Source: Hymenobacter properus
Lineage (GTDB): Bacteria; Bacteroidota; Bacteroidia; Cytophagales; Hymenobacteraceae
Direction of reading: 5' to 3'
Length of the DNA stretch: 64,000 bases
NCBI RefSeq assembly: GCF_015694735.1
Contig: NZ_JADQDP010000003.1
Location: 682,001 to 746,000 of the forward strand
Numbering within the stretch: the stretch's first letter is position 1; the number at the start of each line of letters is the position of its first letter. The position numbers and the translations under genes were made by a program. Below the pieces are notes generated by a model. That model searched no databases, was not told the origin of the DNA, and saw only the letters and a list, made by a program, of their open reading frames with translations. Positions 1 through 10,244 of this stretch are shown here, one piece after another.

Positions 1-2
1 GT

Positions 3-1625
<1,623 letters not shown>

Positions 1626-1650
1626 TCAGCTTCAAAAGTCACAGCCCAAA

Positions 1651-1688
1651 GAAAAAGCCGCTCTGCTTGCAAGCAGAGCGGCTTTTTC
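1651..1688. terminator. Bidirectional intrinsic terminator
   Basis: A near-perfect hairpin (stem GAAAAAGCCGCTCTGCTT with its complement) is flanked by A-run and T-run, between the converging ettA and metallopeptidase genes. It can serve both strands. Confidence 0.85.
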
Positions 1689-1709
1689 TTTAGAAATAAT
1701 GCGTGACGC

Positions 1710-2387
1710 TTAGTTACGCCGACTGCCACCCATGAAAATGCTCACGTAGTATAGCAGCGTTGCCAGCGAGCTGATAGCGGCTACCACATAGGTCATGGCG
1801 GCCCACCACAGGGCATCTTTGGCCATGGCGTGCTCCTGGGTGGTCACCACGCCGCGCTTGTCCATCCATGCCAAGGCTCGGCGCGAAGCGTCAAACTCCA
1901 CGGGCAGGGTCACGAACGAGAAAAGCGTGGTAAGCGAAAACAGCGCAATGCCCACGCCCAGCGGAATCAGCGAGCGGTTAATCATGAATACGCCAGCGAG
2001 CAGAATCCACGGCATGTAGGTGGAAACGGCGCTGAGAGCCGGCACCATGGCCGAACGGAACTGCAGCATGGAGTAAGCGGTGGCGTGCTGCACGGCGTGG
2101 CCGCATTCGTGGGCGGCAATGGCGGCCGCAGCGGCGCTGCGCTCGGCGTATACGCCCTCGCTCAGGTTCACGGTCTTGTCGGTGGGGTTGTAGTGGTCGG
2201 TAAGGCTGCCGTCGGTGCTGATGATGCGCACGTCGGTGATGCCGTGGTCGGCCAGCATGAGCTCGGCAATCTGGGCGCCGGTCAAATTGGCATGCAGGCC
2301 CACTTGGGCGTATTGCTTGAACTTGCTGCGCAGACGCCACTGAATGCCGAAACTAACCAGCATCAGCAAAATCAACAGAAAATACAT
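1710..2387 (-). CDS. Membrane-anchored neutral zinc metallopeptidase (YugP-like)
   Basis: A 225-residue protein with an N-terminal membrane helix (about residues 1-14), an HECGH zinc motif at residues 93-97, and two hydrophobic stretches near 120-160 plus one at the C-terminus near 200-218. This layout matches the Zn_peptidase_2 (YugP) family, a membrane metalloprotease whose substrates are largely unknown. The last codons face the terminator shared with ettA. rfaE2 lies 28 bp upstream on the same strand, so the two may be cotranscribed. The catalytic motif is intact. Confidence 0.88.
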   Translation of the reverse strand: MYFLLILLMLVSFGIQWRLRSKFKQYAQVGLHANLTGAQIAELMLADHGITDVRIISTDGSLTDHYNPTDKTVNLSEGVYAERSAAAAAIAAHECGHAVQHATAYSMLQFRSAMVPALSAVSTYMPWILLAGVFMINRSLIPLGVGIALFSLTTLFSFVTLPVEFDASRRALAWMDKRGVVTTQEHAMAKDALWWAAMTYVVAAISSLATLLYYVSIFMGGSRRN

Positions 2388-2415
2388 GGCTGAAAGAGAA
2401 AAAGGGTGAGTAACG

Positions 2416-2895
2416 CTAGGTAGTACGCAAAATGCGCTCCACGATGCGCGAAGTGCTGTAGCCCGGCACTAATGGCACGGTGAGCACCTTCCCGCCCCTG
2501 TTCAACACTAACTCGTGCCCCACAATTCCGTCGATGGCGTAGTCGTCGCCCTTCACCAGCACGTCGGGCTGCACCAGTTCGATGAGGGCCAGTGGCGTAG
2601 GTTCGCCAAAGAGCACCACGGCATCTACAAACGCCAGCGCCGCTAGGATGCGGGCCCGCGCGTCCTCGTCCTGAATGGGCCGGCCGGGCTTGAGCGCGCC
2701 CACGGAGGTATCGGTGTTGAGGCCGACCACTAGGGCATCGCCCAAGTGCCGGGCCTGCTCTAGGTAGTCGACGTGGCCGAGGTGCAGCAGGTCGAAGCAG
2801 CCGTTGGTGAACACCACTTTGCGACCCTGCTCACGCCATCCGGCCACGGTAGCGGGCAACTGTTCCCGGCTCAGAATTTTATCTTTCGTCCACAT
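2416..2895 (-). CDS. rfaE2: D-glycero-beta-D-manno-heptose 1-phosphate adenylyltransferase
   Basis: A 159-residue nucleotidyltransferase with the HxGH signature (HLGH, residues 38-41) in the context FTNGCFDLLHLGHVDYL, and a C-terminal GYSTSRIVERI in place of the usual ISSTRIIERI. It transfers AMP to heptose-1-phosphate to give ADP-heptose, the precursor for LPS inner core. It is the stand-alone adenylyltransferase half of E. coli HldE, with no kinase domain fused, as is common in Bacteroidota. It is followed by the metallopeptidase gene. The HxGH motif is complete. Confidence 0.92.
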   Translation of the reverse strand: MWTKDKILSREQLPATVAGWREQGRKVVFTNGCFDLLHLGHVDYLEQARHLGDALVVGLNTDTSVGALKPGRPIQDEDARARILAALAFVDAVVLFGEPTPLALIELVQPDVLVKGDDYAIDGIVGHELVLNRGGKVLTVPLVPGYSTSRIVERILRTT

Positions 2896-2909
2896 ATGCT
2901 AGTGGGTTC

Positions 2910-3012
2910 GTGGATTATTGGATAGGTGGATTAACAGCAAATGGAATGGCAGGGATAGCAGGCAGGGCGTATGATTTCGCTACCGCTCTAATCCACCATC
3001 CTGCTAATCCAC
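2910..3012. repeat. Imperfect long inverted repeat (GTGGATTA type)
   Basis: Arms 2910-2933 and 2989-3012 are inverted copies matching at about 18 of 24 positions, built from repeated TGGATTA / TAATCCA words. The element fills almost the whole gap between rfaE2 and the flippase-like gene and abuts the latter's stop codon. Confidence 0.6.
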
Positions 3013-4059
3013 TCACTCACTGGTAAGTGGCTCGTCAGCAAGAGCTTCGGCTTCGGTCAGCACGTTGCCTTTGTCGGCGGCGGCCACCGCGATGAAGCTA
3101 ATGCCGCCCATGAGCACTACTAGTAACGTTTGGGCACCGTGTACGACCAGCGCATATGCAATACCGGCCTCCTTGCTCACTCCATACACGATGAGCACAC
3201 CTTGCACCAACACGTGAAACGGCCCGATGCCGCCCGCCACGGGCGCCGCCATGCCAAACGCCCCAAATGTTAACACGGCCAAGCCGGCGCGCATATCGAG
3301 GTTATAGGTCTCAGGGAAGCAAAAGAAGGCTAGGTAGTCCATCAGGTAGTAGACCAGCCAAGTGAAAAACGTGTGGAAAAGAAATAACCATTTGTTTTCC
3401 AGCTTCAGCACGCTGAATACGCCCGCCAGCAAACCTTTCACAAACAGCACGGCCTTATTGAAAAACGCATTCTGCCGCAGCCGCTCTAGGTTGCGAAACA
3501 GCGCAAAGCCCGCTGCCACCAGCAGCACAATGGCCACCACCGCCGCAATGGCTAGCGGCAACGGATTGCGGGCCAGTGAGTCGTAGCGCCCACCCAGTAT
3601 TTCCTGGGTCACAAATTTCCAGAAGGTCTGAAAATCCAGCAGCAGCAGGCTGCTCAGCAAACCCAGCAGCACCACCACGTCAATCACACGCTCTGTTACC
3701 ACTGTGCCAATGGCCACCTGCACCGGCACGCCGCTGGTGCGCCGCAGCACCGAGCACCGGATGACTTCGCCCATGCGCGGCAGCACCAAATTAGCCAAGT
3801 AGCCCACCATCATAGCGTGATACACGGGCCAGTAAGGCGCCGGCGTCTGCGAAGCCTTGAGCTGCATCTGCCAGCGGTAGGCCCGGCTGAAATACCCCAA
3901 CACCGAAAGCGACAAGGTAACGGCCAGCCAGAAATAGTTGGCCGTGGCAATGTAGTGGCCAATGCGCGACAGGTCCTGCCCCCGCACTGCATACCACATT
4001 AGCGCGCCCGAAATGCTCAGCAGCAGCGCGTATTTAAGAACCGTGAAAACCGTTTTCAA
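3013..4059 (-). CDS. Flippase-like membrane protein (LPG-synthase TM domain / YbhN family)
   Basis: A 348-residue polytopic protein with about eight hydrophobic segments spread through the chain. Wording such as SRAYRWQMQL near residue 65, MVGYLANLVLPRMGEVIRCSVL near 90-110, and AAPVAGGIGPFHVLVQGVL near 275-290 is typical of the lysylphosphatidylglycerol-synthase transmembrane domain family (PF03706, TIGR00374). The soluble aminoacyl-transferase domain is absent, so it is not a true MprF. Stand-alone members are thought to move lipids or lipid-linked sugars. A TAnnTTTG promoter box lies 47 bp upstream. The substrate cannot be told from sequence. Confidence 0.85.
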   Translation of the reverse strand: MKTVFTVLKYALLLSISGALMWYAVRGQDLSRIGHYIATANYFWLAVTLSLSVLGYFSRAYRWQMQLKASQTPAPYWPVYHAMMVGYLANLVLPRMGEVIRCSVLRRTSGVPVQVAIGTVVTERVIDVVVLLGLLSSLLLLDFQTFWKFVTQEILGGRYDSLARNPLPLAIAAVVAIVLLVAAGFALFRNLERLRQNAFFNKAVLFVKGLLAGVFSVLKLENKWLFLFHTFFTWLVYYLMDYLAFFCFPETYNLDMRAGLAVLTFGAFGMAAPVAGGIGPFHVLVQGVLIVYGVSKEAGIAYALVVHGAQTLLVVLMGGISFIAVAAADKGNVLTEAEALADEPLTSE

Positions 4060-4106
4060 TGAGAAAGTCGAATGAGCGAGAAAGAACGCCAGCCAGAAAA
4101 TTCCTG

Positions 4107-4114
4107 CAAAGGTA
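4107..4114 (-). promoter_or_regulatory. Promoter -7 box (TACCTTTG) for the flippase-like gene
   Basis: On the minus strand the bases read TACCTTTG, a perfect match to the Bacteroidota -7 consensus TAnnTTTG, 47 nt before the ATG at 4059. No clear -33 TTTG is seen upstream. Confidence 0.55.
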
Positions 4115-4152
4115 AAACGTCTTGCGCCCCGCTCCCTGTCACTCCACTGCCG

Positions 4153-4998
4153 CTACTCTACCACCACGTTGTCAATCAGGCGCACGCCGCCCAGGTGAGC
4201 CGCCAGGCAAAGCACCACGGCCCGGCCAGGAGCGTAAACATCGAGCGGCTGCAGGGTTTCGGCGTCGGCCACTTCCACGTATTCGGGCGTTAGCAGCGGC
4301 TCGGCAGCCAGAGTCGCGTCGGCCGCGGCTTTTACCTGGGCAGGAGGCACACCTTGGCGTACCTGGGCGGCGGCAGCTTCCAGCACCTGGTGCAGCAGCG
4401 GCGCCACGGCGCGGGCCGGGGCGTCGAGGCGGCAGTTGCGCGAGGACATGGCCAGCCCGTCGGCTTCGCGGATGGTGGGGCACGTCACAATTTCCAGGTC
4501 AAACGACAAATCGGCCACCAACTGCCGGATGATGGCCACCTGCTGCCAGTCCTTCTGCCCAAAAAATGCTTGGTGGGGCCGCGCCATGTGAAATAATTTA
4601 CTCACCACGGTGGCCACACCGTTGAAATGACCGGGCCGGTGCGCGCCTTCCATCACCCGCTCCAGGTCACCGAAGTCGAATCGCAGGACTGTGGGGCGGG
4701 GGTACATTTCCTCCACCGAGGGCGTGAACAGGGCCGTGCAACCGGCCGGGGCCAGCAGGGCTGCGTCGGCCTCGGGCACCCGCGGGTAGAGGCGAAAATC
4801 TTCGGCGTTGTTGAACTGCGTGGGGTTGACGAAAATGCTGGCTACCACCACGTTGCATTGGGCTCGGGCGGCCTGCACCAGCTGCAGGTGGCCGTCGTGA
4901 AGGGCACCCATGGTGGGTACCAGGCCCACGCGTTGTCCGGCCCGACGGGCGGTTTCGGTGTAGGCATGCAACGCGGCGGCGGTGGTCAGTATCTGCAT
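4153..4998 (-). CDS. panC: Pantothenate synthetase (pantoate-beta-alanine ligase)
   Basis: A 281-residue enzyme that condenses pantoate and beta-alanine using ATP, the last step of pantothenate synthesis. Recognised by VPTMGALHDGH (HxGH at residues 34-37), FVNPTQF, FGQKDWQQVAIIR and MSSRN near residue 185. I chose the ATG at 4998 because the protein then begins MQILTT directly before the family's conserved start; the frame stays open upstream to 5055, but those residues are proline-rich and unlike PanC. It is divergent from the glycogen-synthase-like gene at 5116. No panD is visible nearby. Confidence 0.95.
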   Translation of the reverse strand: MQILTTAAALHAYTETARRAGQRVGLVPTMGALHDGHLQLVQAARAQCNVVVASIFVNPTQFNNAEDFRLYPRVPEADAALLAPAGCTALFTPSVEEMYPRPTVLRFDFGDLERVMEGAHRPGHFNGVATVVSKLFHMARPHQAFFGQKDWQQVAIIRQLVADLSFDLEIVTCPTIREADGLAMSSRNCRLDAPARAVAPLLHQVLEAAAAQVRQGVPPAQVKAAADATLAAEPLLTPEYVEVADAETLQPLDVYAPGRAVVLCLAAHLGGVRLIDNVVVE

Positions 4999-5039
4999 AG
5001 AGAAGGGAGGCGGTGGGCAGGGCCCTGGGGGGTTCTGTA

Positions 5040-5070
5040 TTGATTTTCCGCTCAAAATTGTTTAATTTTG
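5040..5070 (+). promoter_or_regulatory. Bacteroidota-type promoter for the GlgA-like / DUF4270 pair
   Basis: TTG at 5040-5042, 20-nt spacer, then TAATTTTG at 5063-5070 (TAnnTTTG). It lies 46 nt before the ATG at 5116. Confidence 0.55.
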
Positions 5071-5115
5071 TGCACCCATAGTATGGCCTTGTCCCATTCT
5101 CTTCAATAATTCCTT

Positions 5116-5928
5116 ATGTCGAAGCTACGAATCCTTTACGCGGCCACCGAAATCGACCCGTTTCTGCAGACTACGAAAGTAGCTGAAATGCTCCGGCGCC
5201 TACCCGCCAGCATGCAAGAAATGGGCTGCGAAATTCGCATTTTTGTGCCTCGTTTCGGCATCATCAACGAACGCAAAAACCGGCTGCACGAAGTGGTGCG
5301 CCTCTCCGGCATCAACATTGCCGTGGGCGACGACGAAAAGCCGCTGGTTATCAAAGTAGCTTCTATCCCGACGGCCAAGCTGCAGGTTTATTTCATCGAT
5401 AACGAAGACTATTTCCACCGCAAGTCGGCACTGGTCGACAAAAACGACAAGTTCTACGCCGACAACGACGAGCGCGCCATCTTTTTCTGCAAGGGCGTGC
5501 TCGAAACGGTGAAGAAACTGGGCTGGTCGCCCAACATCGTGCACTGCTCCGACTGGATGACTGGTTTGATTCCGCTGTATCTGAAAACGACCTACAAGAA
5601 GGACCCGGTGTTCAAAGACGCCAAGTCGGTGTTCTCGATTTACAACAACGAGTTCAACGACAAATTTGAGGGTAACATCCTGGAGAAAGCGAAGATGCTC
5701 GACATCGACGACCAGATGCTGGCCTCGCTGAAGTCGGCTGATTTCAGCGGCTTCATCAAAATGGGCATGGAGTATGCCGACACCGTGGTCCGGTCCGATG
5801 AGGACTTCAGCGAAAACATGAACGGCATGTTCCACGAATACGCCCTAAACCACAAGCTCAGCCAGGTAGCCACCGATGAAAACCTGCACTCTTCTTACCT
5901 AGCGCTGTACAATGAATTGGCTAACTAG
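5116..5928 (+). CDS. Half-length glycogen/starch synthase-like protein (GT5 N-domain only)
   Basis: A 270-residue protein beginning LRILYAATEIDPF, close to the start of bacterial glycogen synthases (which usually read ...E..P..KxGGL). It covers only the N-terminal Rossmann domain; a full GlgA is about 470 residues. The ADP-glucose-binding KxGGL position reads TTKVAEM, so the glycines are lost, and the C-terminal nucleotide-binding domain is absent. HCSDWMTGLIPLYLK near residue 145 corresponds to the family's HxHDWxxxLxP segment. Its last 17 bases overlap the start of the DUF4270 gene, so the two are translationally coupled. Glycogen synthesis seems unlikely; a regulatory or binding role is my inference. 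Confidence 0.8.
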   Translation: MSKLRILYAATEIDPFLQTTKVAEMLRRLPASMQEMGCEIRIFVPRFGIINERKNRLHEVVRLSGINIAVGDDEKPLVIKVASIPTAKLQVYFIDNEDYFHRKSALVDKNDKFYADNDERAIFFCKGVLETVKKLGWSPNIVHCSDWMTGLIPLYLKTTYKKDPVFKDAKSVFSIYNNEFNDKFEGNILEKAKMLDIDDQMLASLKSADFSGFIKMGMEYADTVVRSDEDFSENMNGMFHEYALNHKLSQVATDENLHSSYLALYNELAN

Positions 5929-7456
5929 CCGCTGTGCGCCCCTTGTAGCGGTGGCCGCCCTGGCGGCGCTCACCGGCTGCGACAAGGGCACCGACCTGAA
6001 CGTGGACTTGCCGGAAACCACGGCCGTTAACACTTCTTACAAAGACATTCAGTTGGAGGTGGCCACCGTGCGCCTCTCGCCGATACAAACCCTGAAAGCC
6101 GACCATTTCATGGTGGGCCGCCTGGCCGACAACGTGGCCGGCACCACCACGGCCGGCTTCTATTCCAACGTGCTCGACGCGAGCGGCGTCAACACCATCG
6201 TGACTGCCAGCGGCGGCGTTCCAACCGATTCGTTGCCGGCGGGCCTGCCCAATGTCCGGCTCGACTCGGTGGTGCTGGTGGCGGGCTTCGACCGCGTGTA
6301 CGGCAGCACGGCCGCCCCGGTGCGGTTTGATGTATTCAAGCTGACAGCCCCGCTCGACGAGCGGCAAGCTGGCTACGACAGCAGCAACCCCGTGGCGCTC
6401 GACCCGACGCCGCTGGGCCAAAACCTGACCAGCCGCCTCGACCGCACGCAAGTGCAGGTGGTGACGGCGGCCGTGGCGGCGACATCGACCACGGCCGGGA
6501 CACCGGCGGTAACGGCCACCGTGCCCGACCCCACGGTCCGGCTGCTCCTGCAGCGCACGGCGGTGCCCGCTAGTGGAACCCGGCCGGCTGTGTCCGGCGT
6601 GGCCTCGCCGTTTGCCACCGACTTGTTTGCCGACCTCAACACTCCTGGTTTCTCACAGGCTCGGCTCGACGCGAAGTTGAAAGGCATCGCTGTGCTGCCC
6701 AACGCCAACCATACGGGCAGCCTGGTGAGCTTCACCAAGGGCTATAAGTCGCGCATGGTGGTCTACTACCACGCTGCGGACACCCTGAAGCGCGTTTATT
6801 CCATTTATTTCGGCCCTACCTACAGTGGCATGGGGCTCACCTCCTCGCGCGACCCCCGCTATTACACCACCATCAGCAACGTGTTGCCGCCGCCGCTGGC
6901 GGCGCTGGCGGCGCCGTCTGGAGCCGTGTCGGCAGCAGCGCTAAGCGGCACCAGTTATGCGCAGGAAGGCACAGGCTTGAGCCCGCGCATCACCCTGCAA
7001 CCGCGCATCACCCTGAAGTACCTGACACAATCGGATGATACCAGCGGGGTAGTTATTAACCGGGCCGAGTTGCTGGTACCTATCAAGCCTTATACCAATG
7101 TGTTGTATACTAACCCCGCTCAGCTATATGCCGTGGAGGTGGATGCAAATAATGCGATTTTGCAGCGTACGGTAAACTTTTTGTCCGTAGACCGGGTAGT
7201 GCAAGCCGACGGTCAAAACCCCGTGGGCACAGGCTATCCGGCCACGGGGCCGCTTGCCAACGCGACCGGGCAGTCTTCCTACACCATTCCTATTACCTCA
7301 TTCCTGCAAAACTATTTCTATAGCGCCCCGGCTACGAAGGCAAAGTACTTGGTGCTGACGCCCAACATCCGTACCCAGAGCAACCTCTCGCTGAATCGGG
7401 CGGCGCTGGATGCTAACAACATTCGCTTGCGCGTGTACTACTCGCGGCAGCGGTAA
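5912..7456 (+). CDS. DUF4270 family lipoprotein
   Basis: A 514-residue protein with a lipoprotein signal peptide: hydrophobic residues 9-20 followed by lipobox LTGC with the lipidated Cys at 23. The start of the mature part (about residues 26-70) and a C-terminal segment ending in LRVYYS resemble DUF4270, a Bacteroidota outer-membrane-associated lipoprotein family of unknown function. The middle section (about 185-225) is rich in Ala, Thr and Val and looks like a low-complexity insertion. Its start overlaps the upstream GlgA-like gene by 17 bp, and glmS follows after 84 bp. Confidence 0.83.
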   Translation: MNWLTSRCAPLVAVAALAALTGCDKGTDLNVDLPETTAVNTSYKDIQLEVATVRLSPIQTLKADHFMVGRLADNVAGTTTAGFYSNVLDASGVNTIVTASGGVPTDSLPAGLPNVRLDSVVLVAGFDRVYGSTAAPVRFDVFKLTAPLDERQAGYDSSNPVALDPTPLGQNLTSRLDRTQVQVVTAAVAATSTTAGTPAVTATVPDPTVRLLLQRTAVPASGTRPAVSGVASPFATDLFADLNTPGFSQARLDAKLKGIAVLPNANHTGSLVSFTKGYKSRMVVYYHAADTLKRVYSIYFGPTYSGMGLTSSRDPRYYTTISNVLPPPLAALAAPSGAVSAAALSGTSYAQEGTGLSPRITLQPRITLKYLTQSDDTSGVVINRAELLVPIKPYTNVLYTNPAQLYAVEVDANNAILQRTVNFLSVDRVVQADGQNPVGTGYPATGPLANATGQSSYTIPITSFLQNYFYSAPATKAKYLVLTPNIRTQSNLSLNRAALDANNIRLRVYYSRQR

Positions 7457-7540
7457 CGTAACGCTGCCCCGCGGGGCAGAGCCAGCGAAAGTTTCTGGCC
7501 ATTTTTGCTTTTCTTTTTTTCGAATTTAACCCATCCTGCC

Positions 7541-9376
7541 ATGTGCGGCATTGTTGCTTACCTGGGCCATCGCGAGGCCTGCCCCATCATTCTCAAAGGC
7601 CTGCACCGCCTCGAATACCGCGGTTACGATTCTGCCGGCGTGGCGCTGCTCAACGGCGACCTTAATGTGTACAAGAAAAAGGGCAAGGTGAGCGACCTGG
7701 AGGCCTATATTGCCGAGAAGGATACGCACGCCACTGTGGGCATGGGCCACACCCGCTGGGCCACCCACGGTGAGCCCAACGACGAAAACGCCCACCCGCA
7801 CTACTCCACGTCGGAGCGCATTGCCATCATTCACAACGGTATCATTGAGAACTACGCGGCGCTGAAAAAGCACTTGCAGCAGCAGGGCCACGTGTTCCAC
7901 TCCGACACAGACACGGAAGTTTTCGTAAACCTGATTGAGGAGATTCAGAAGCAGAATAGCTGCTCGCTGGAAGAGGCCGTGCGCTTGGCCCTGCACGAAG
8001 TAGTGGGCGCCTACGCTATTGTGGTGCTCAGCAAGGATGCCCCCAACCAACTCATCGCCGCCCGCAAAGGCTCGCCGATGGTGATTGGCATTGGCGACGG
8101 TGAGTTCTTCATTGCTTCCGATGCTACGCCCATTATCGAGTATACCAACGAGGTGGTGTATGTGAACGACTACGAAATCGTGATGATTCGCGACGGGCAG
8201 TTGAACATCCGGACGAAGGAAGATGTGAGCCAGACGCCCTACATCCAGAAGCTAGAGTTGGAGCTGGACAGCATCGAGAAAGGCGGCTACCCGCACTTCA
8301 TGCTGAAGGAAATTTTCGAGCAGCCGCGCTCCATCCTCGACTCCATGCGCGGTCGTCTGGAGCTGGAAGCCAGCCACCTGAACATGGGCGGCATCCGGGC
8401 CTACGAGCAAAAGTTTGTGAATGCACAGCGCATCATCATCGTGGCTTGCGGCACGAGCTGGCACGCCGGCCTTGTGGCCGAGTACCTGATTGAAGACCTG
8501 GCCCGCATTCCGGTGGAAGTAGAATACGCCTCGGAATTCCGCTACCGCAACCCCATCATCACGGAGCGCGACATCGTAATTGCCATCTCGCAGAGCGGTG
8601 AGACAGCCGATACGCTGGCCGCCATTGAGTTGGCAAAGAGCAAGGGCGCGACCATTTTCGGCATCTGCAACGTGGTGGGCAGTAGCATTGCCCGCGCCAC
8701 CGACGCCGGCGCCTACACCCACGCCGGCCCCGAAATCGGGGTGGCTTCCACCAAAGCCTTCACGGCCCAGGTGACGGTGCTCACGCTGCTGGCCATGATT
8801 ATGGGCCAGAAGCGCGGCACCCTCACCGACACCAAGCTGCGCGAGCTGATGGTGGAGCTGGACACCATTCCGGCCAAGGTGACCAAGGCGCTGGAGCTGG
8901 ATACCGAAATTCGCGCCATTGCCGAGATTTTCAAGGACGCTTCTAACTTCCTGTACCTGGGCCGCGGCTATAACTTCCCGGTGGCACTGGAAGGCGCGCT
9001 GAAGCTTAAGGAAATCAGCTACATCCACGCCGAGGGCTACCCGGCCGCTGAGATGAAACACGGCCCTATCGCCCTCATCGACGAGAACATGCCGATGGTG
9101 GTCATTGCCACCCGCGACAGCTCCTACGAGAAGGTAGTGAGCAACATTCAGGAAGTGAAGGCCCGCAAAGGCCGCATCATCGCGGTGGTGAGCGAAGGCG
9201 ACAAAGTGATTCCGGCCATGGCCGAATTCGTAATTGAAGTGCCTCACACCAGCGAAGTACTGATGCCGCTGGTGTCGGTGATTCCGCTGCAGCTGTTGAG
9301 CTACCACATTGCCGTGCTGCGCGGCTGCAACGTGGACCAGCCCCGCAACCTCGCCAAATCGGTAACGGTAGAATAG
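7541..9376 (+). CDS. glmS: Glutamine-fructose-6-phosphate aminotransferase (isomerizing)
   Basis: A 611-residue enzyme making glucosamine-6-phosphate, the first step to UDP-GlcNAc for peptidoglycan and LPS. The start is ATG 7541 because it gives MCGIVAYLG: Cys2 becomes the N-terminal nucleophile of the glutaminase domain after Met removal. The reading frame continues upstream without a better start. GHTRWATHG, DTDTEV and two SIS domains (CGTSWHAG near 305; ISQSGETADT near 350) are present, and the chain ends in the family's LAKSVTVE. No glmS-type ribozyme or obvious leader structure is visible in the 84 bp upstream. Confidence 0.97.
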   Translation: MCGIVAYLGHREACPIILKGLHRLEYRGYDSAGVALLNGDLNVYKKKGKVSDLEAYIAEKDTHATVGMGHTRWATHGEPNDENAHPHYSTSERIAIIHNGIIENYAALKKHLQQQGHVFHSDTDTEVFVNLIEEIQKQNSCSLEEAVRLALHEVVGAYAIVVLSKDAPNQLIAARKGSPMVIGIGDGEFFIASDATPIIEYTNEVVYVNDYEIVMIRDGQLNIRTKEDVSQTPYIQKLELELDSIEKGGYPHFMLKEIFEQPRSILDSMRGRLELEASHLNMGGIRAYEQKFVNAQRIIIVACGTSWHAGLVAEYLIEDLARIPVEVEYASEFRYRNPIITERDIVIAISQSGETADTLAAIELAKSKGATIFGICNVVGSSIARATDAGAYTHAGPEIGVASTKAFTAQVTVLTLLAMIMGQKRGTLTDTKLRELMVELDTIPAKVTKALELDTEIRAIAEIFKDASNFLYLGRGYNFPVALEGALKLKEISYIHAEGYPAAEMKHGPIALIDENMPMVVIATRDSSYEKVVSNIQEVKARKGRIIAVVSEGDKVIPAMAEFVIEVPHTSEVLMPLVSVIPLQLLSYHIAVLRGCNVDQPRNLAKSVTVE

Positions 9377-9500
9377 TTGTTTGAGAATTGGCAGGCTTTA
9401 AAGCCCGCTCATGAGAAGCCGCTTCTGGAAACAGGGGCGGCTTTTCGCGTTATTTGCGGCCCTGAATCCACCAACCCGCAAACTCACCAATCCACCAACC

Positions 9501-9884
9501 ATGGCTCATCAGATTATTCTCACCGACCAGGCCCCGGCCCCCATTGGCCCTTACTCGCAAGCCGTGAAGGCCGGCAACACCGTGTACGTTTCGGGTCAGA
9601 TTCCGCTGGACGCCAGCGGCCAGCTCGTGCCCGGCGACATCACGGCCCAAACCCACCAAGTGCTGAAAAACCTGACGGCTATTCTGGCTGCTGCCGGCCT
9701 CACGCTGGCCGACGTGGTGAAGTGCAGCATTTTCGTGAAAAACCTCGGCGATTTCGCCACCATCAACCAGGTGTACGGCTCGTATTTTGACGAAGCCACC
9801 GCCCCGGCCCGCGAAACGGTGGAAGTAGCCCGCCTGCCGCGCGACGTGCAAGTGGAGATTTCGTGCATCGCCGTGGGCGCATAA
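9501..9884 (+). CDS. ridA: RidA family reactive-intermediate deaminase
   Basis: A 127-residue protein starting at ATG 9501, giving MAHQIILTDQAPAPIGPYSQAV, the classic RidA opening. The C-terminal PARETVEVARLP contains the conserved arginine that binds the carboxylate of 2-aminoacrylate-type imines. RidA hydrolyses enamine/imine by-products of PLP enzymes to keto acids and ammonia in the cytosol. It lies 124 bp downstream of glmS in the same direction. The short gap before it contains tandem AATCCACCAA-like words similar to those in the 2910-3012 repeat. Confidence 0.93.
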   Translation: MAHQIILTDQAPAPIGPYSQAVKAGNTVYVSGQIPLDASGQLVPGDITAQTHQVLKNLTAILAAAGLTLADVVKCSIFVKNLGDFATINQVYGSYFDEATAPARETVEVARLPRDVQVEISCIAVGA

Positions 9885-9943
9885 TATCCGGCTGGCGTGG
9901 GCGTTGGGAGTGCCTCATTCCCAATCTTTAAACCCCGCTTTGC

Positions 9944-10135
9944 ATGAAAGAACTTGGACTCGGCTTGCTCATCATTGGGCTTATTTCACTTGTGCTGCCA
10001 TTGATTAACCCCAACCTACACTACGTTTTCCTCACCTGGATAGAACAGTGGGGGTCCGCCGTAGCCTGGGCCATTCGCGGTAGCATCGCGCTGCTGGGCT
10101 TGGTGCTTTGGCTGGGTTTTAAGAACCGAGACTAG
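9944..10135 (+). CDS. Small two-helix membrane protein
   Basis: A 63-residue protein with two hydrophobic helices, about residues 5-22 and 40-57, joined by a loop containing Asn-Pro and a Trp. It ends in a short charged tail KNRD. It sits 59 bp after ridA on the same strand and is followed by a terminator-like hairpin, so it probably ends that transcription unit. I do not recognise a named family. Coding potential is supported by typical codon use and a clean stop. Confidence 0.6.
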   Translation: MKELGLGLLIIGLISLVLPLINPNLHYVFLTWIEQWGSAVAWAIRGSIALLGLVLWLGFKNRD

Positions 10136-10196
10136 CCCTGGAAGCCGCCGCAGCCGGAAAGCTCGGCATTAACGCCAGGGTAAATAGCCGCGTAGG

Positions 10197-10231
10197 AAAA
10201 GCCTGTCCGCAACCGTTGCGGGCGGGCTTTT
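10197..10231 (+). terminator. Intrinsic terminator
   Basis: Hairpin with arms AAAAGCC..GTCCGCAAC and GTTGCGGGCGGGCTTTTT, ending in a T-run, 61 bp after the small membrane protein and just before the next gene. Confidence 0.7.
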
Positions 10232-10244
10232 TGATTATTCAGCT

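Noticed and set aside
7457..7540. Possible glmS ribozyme before glmS
   Set aside because: The 84-bp gap is too short and lacks the conserved core and double pseudoknot; such ribozymes are mostly in Firmicutes.
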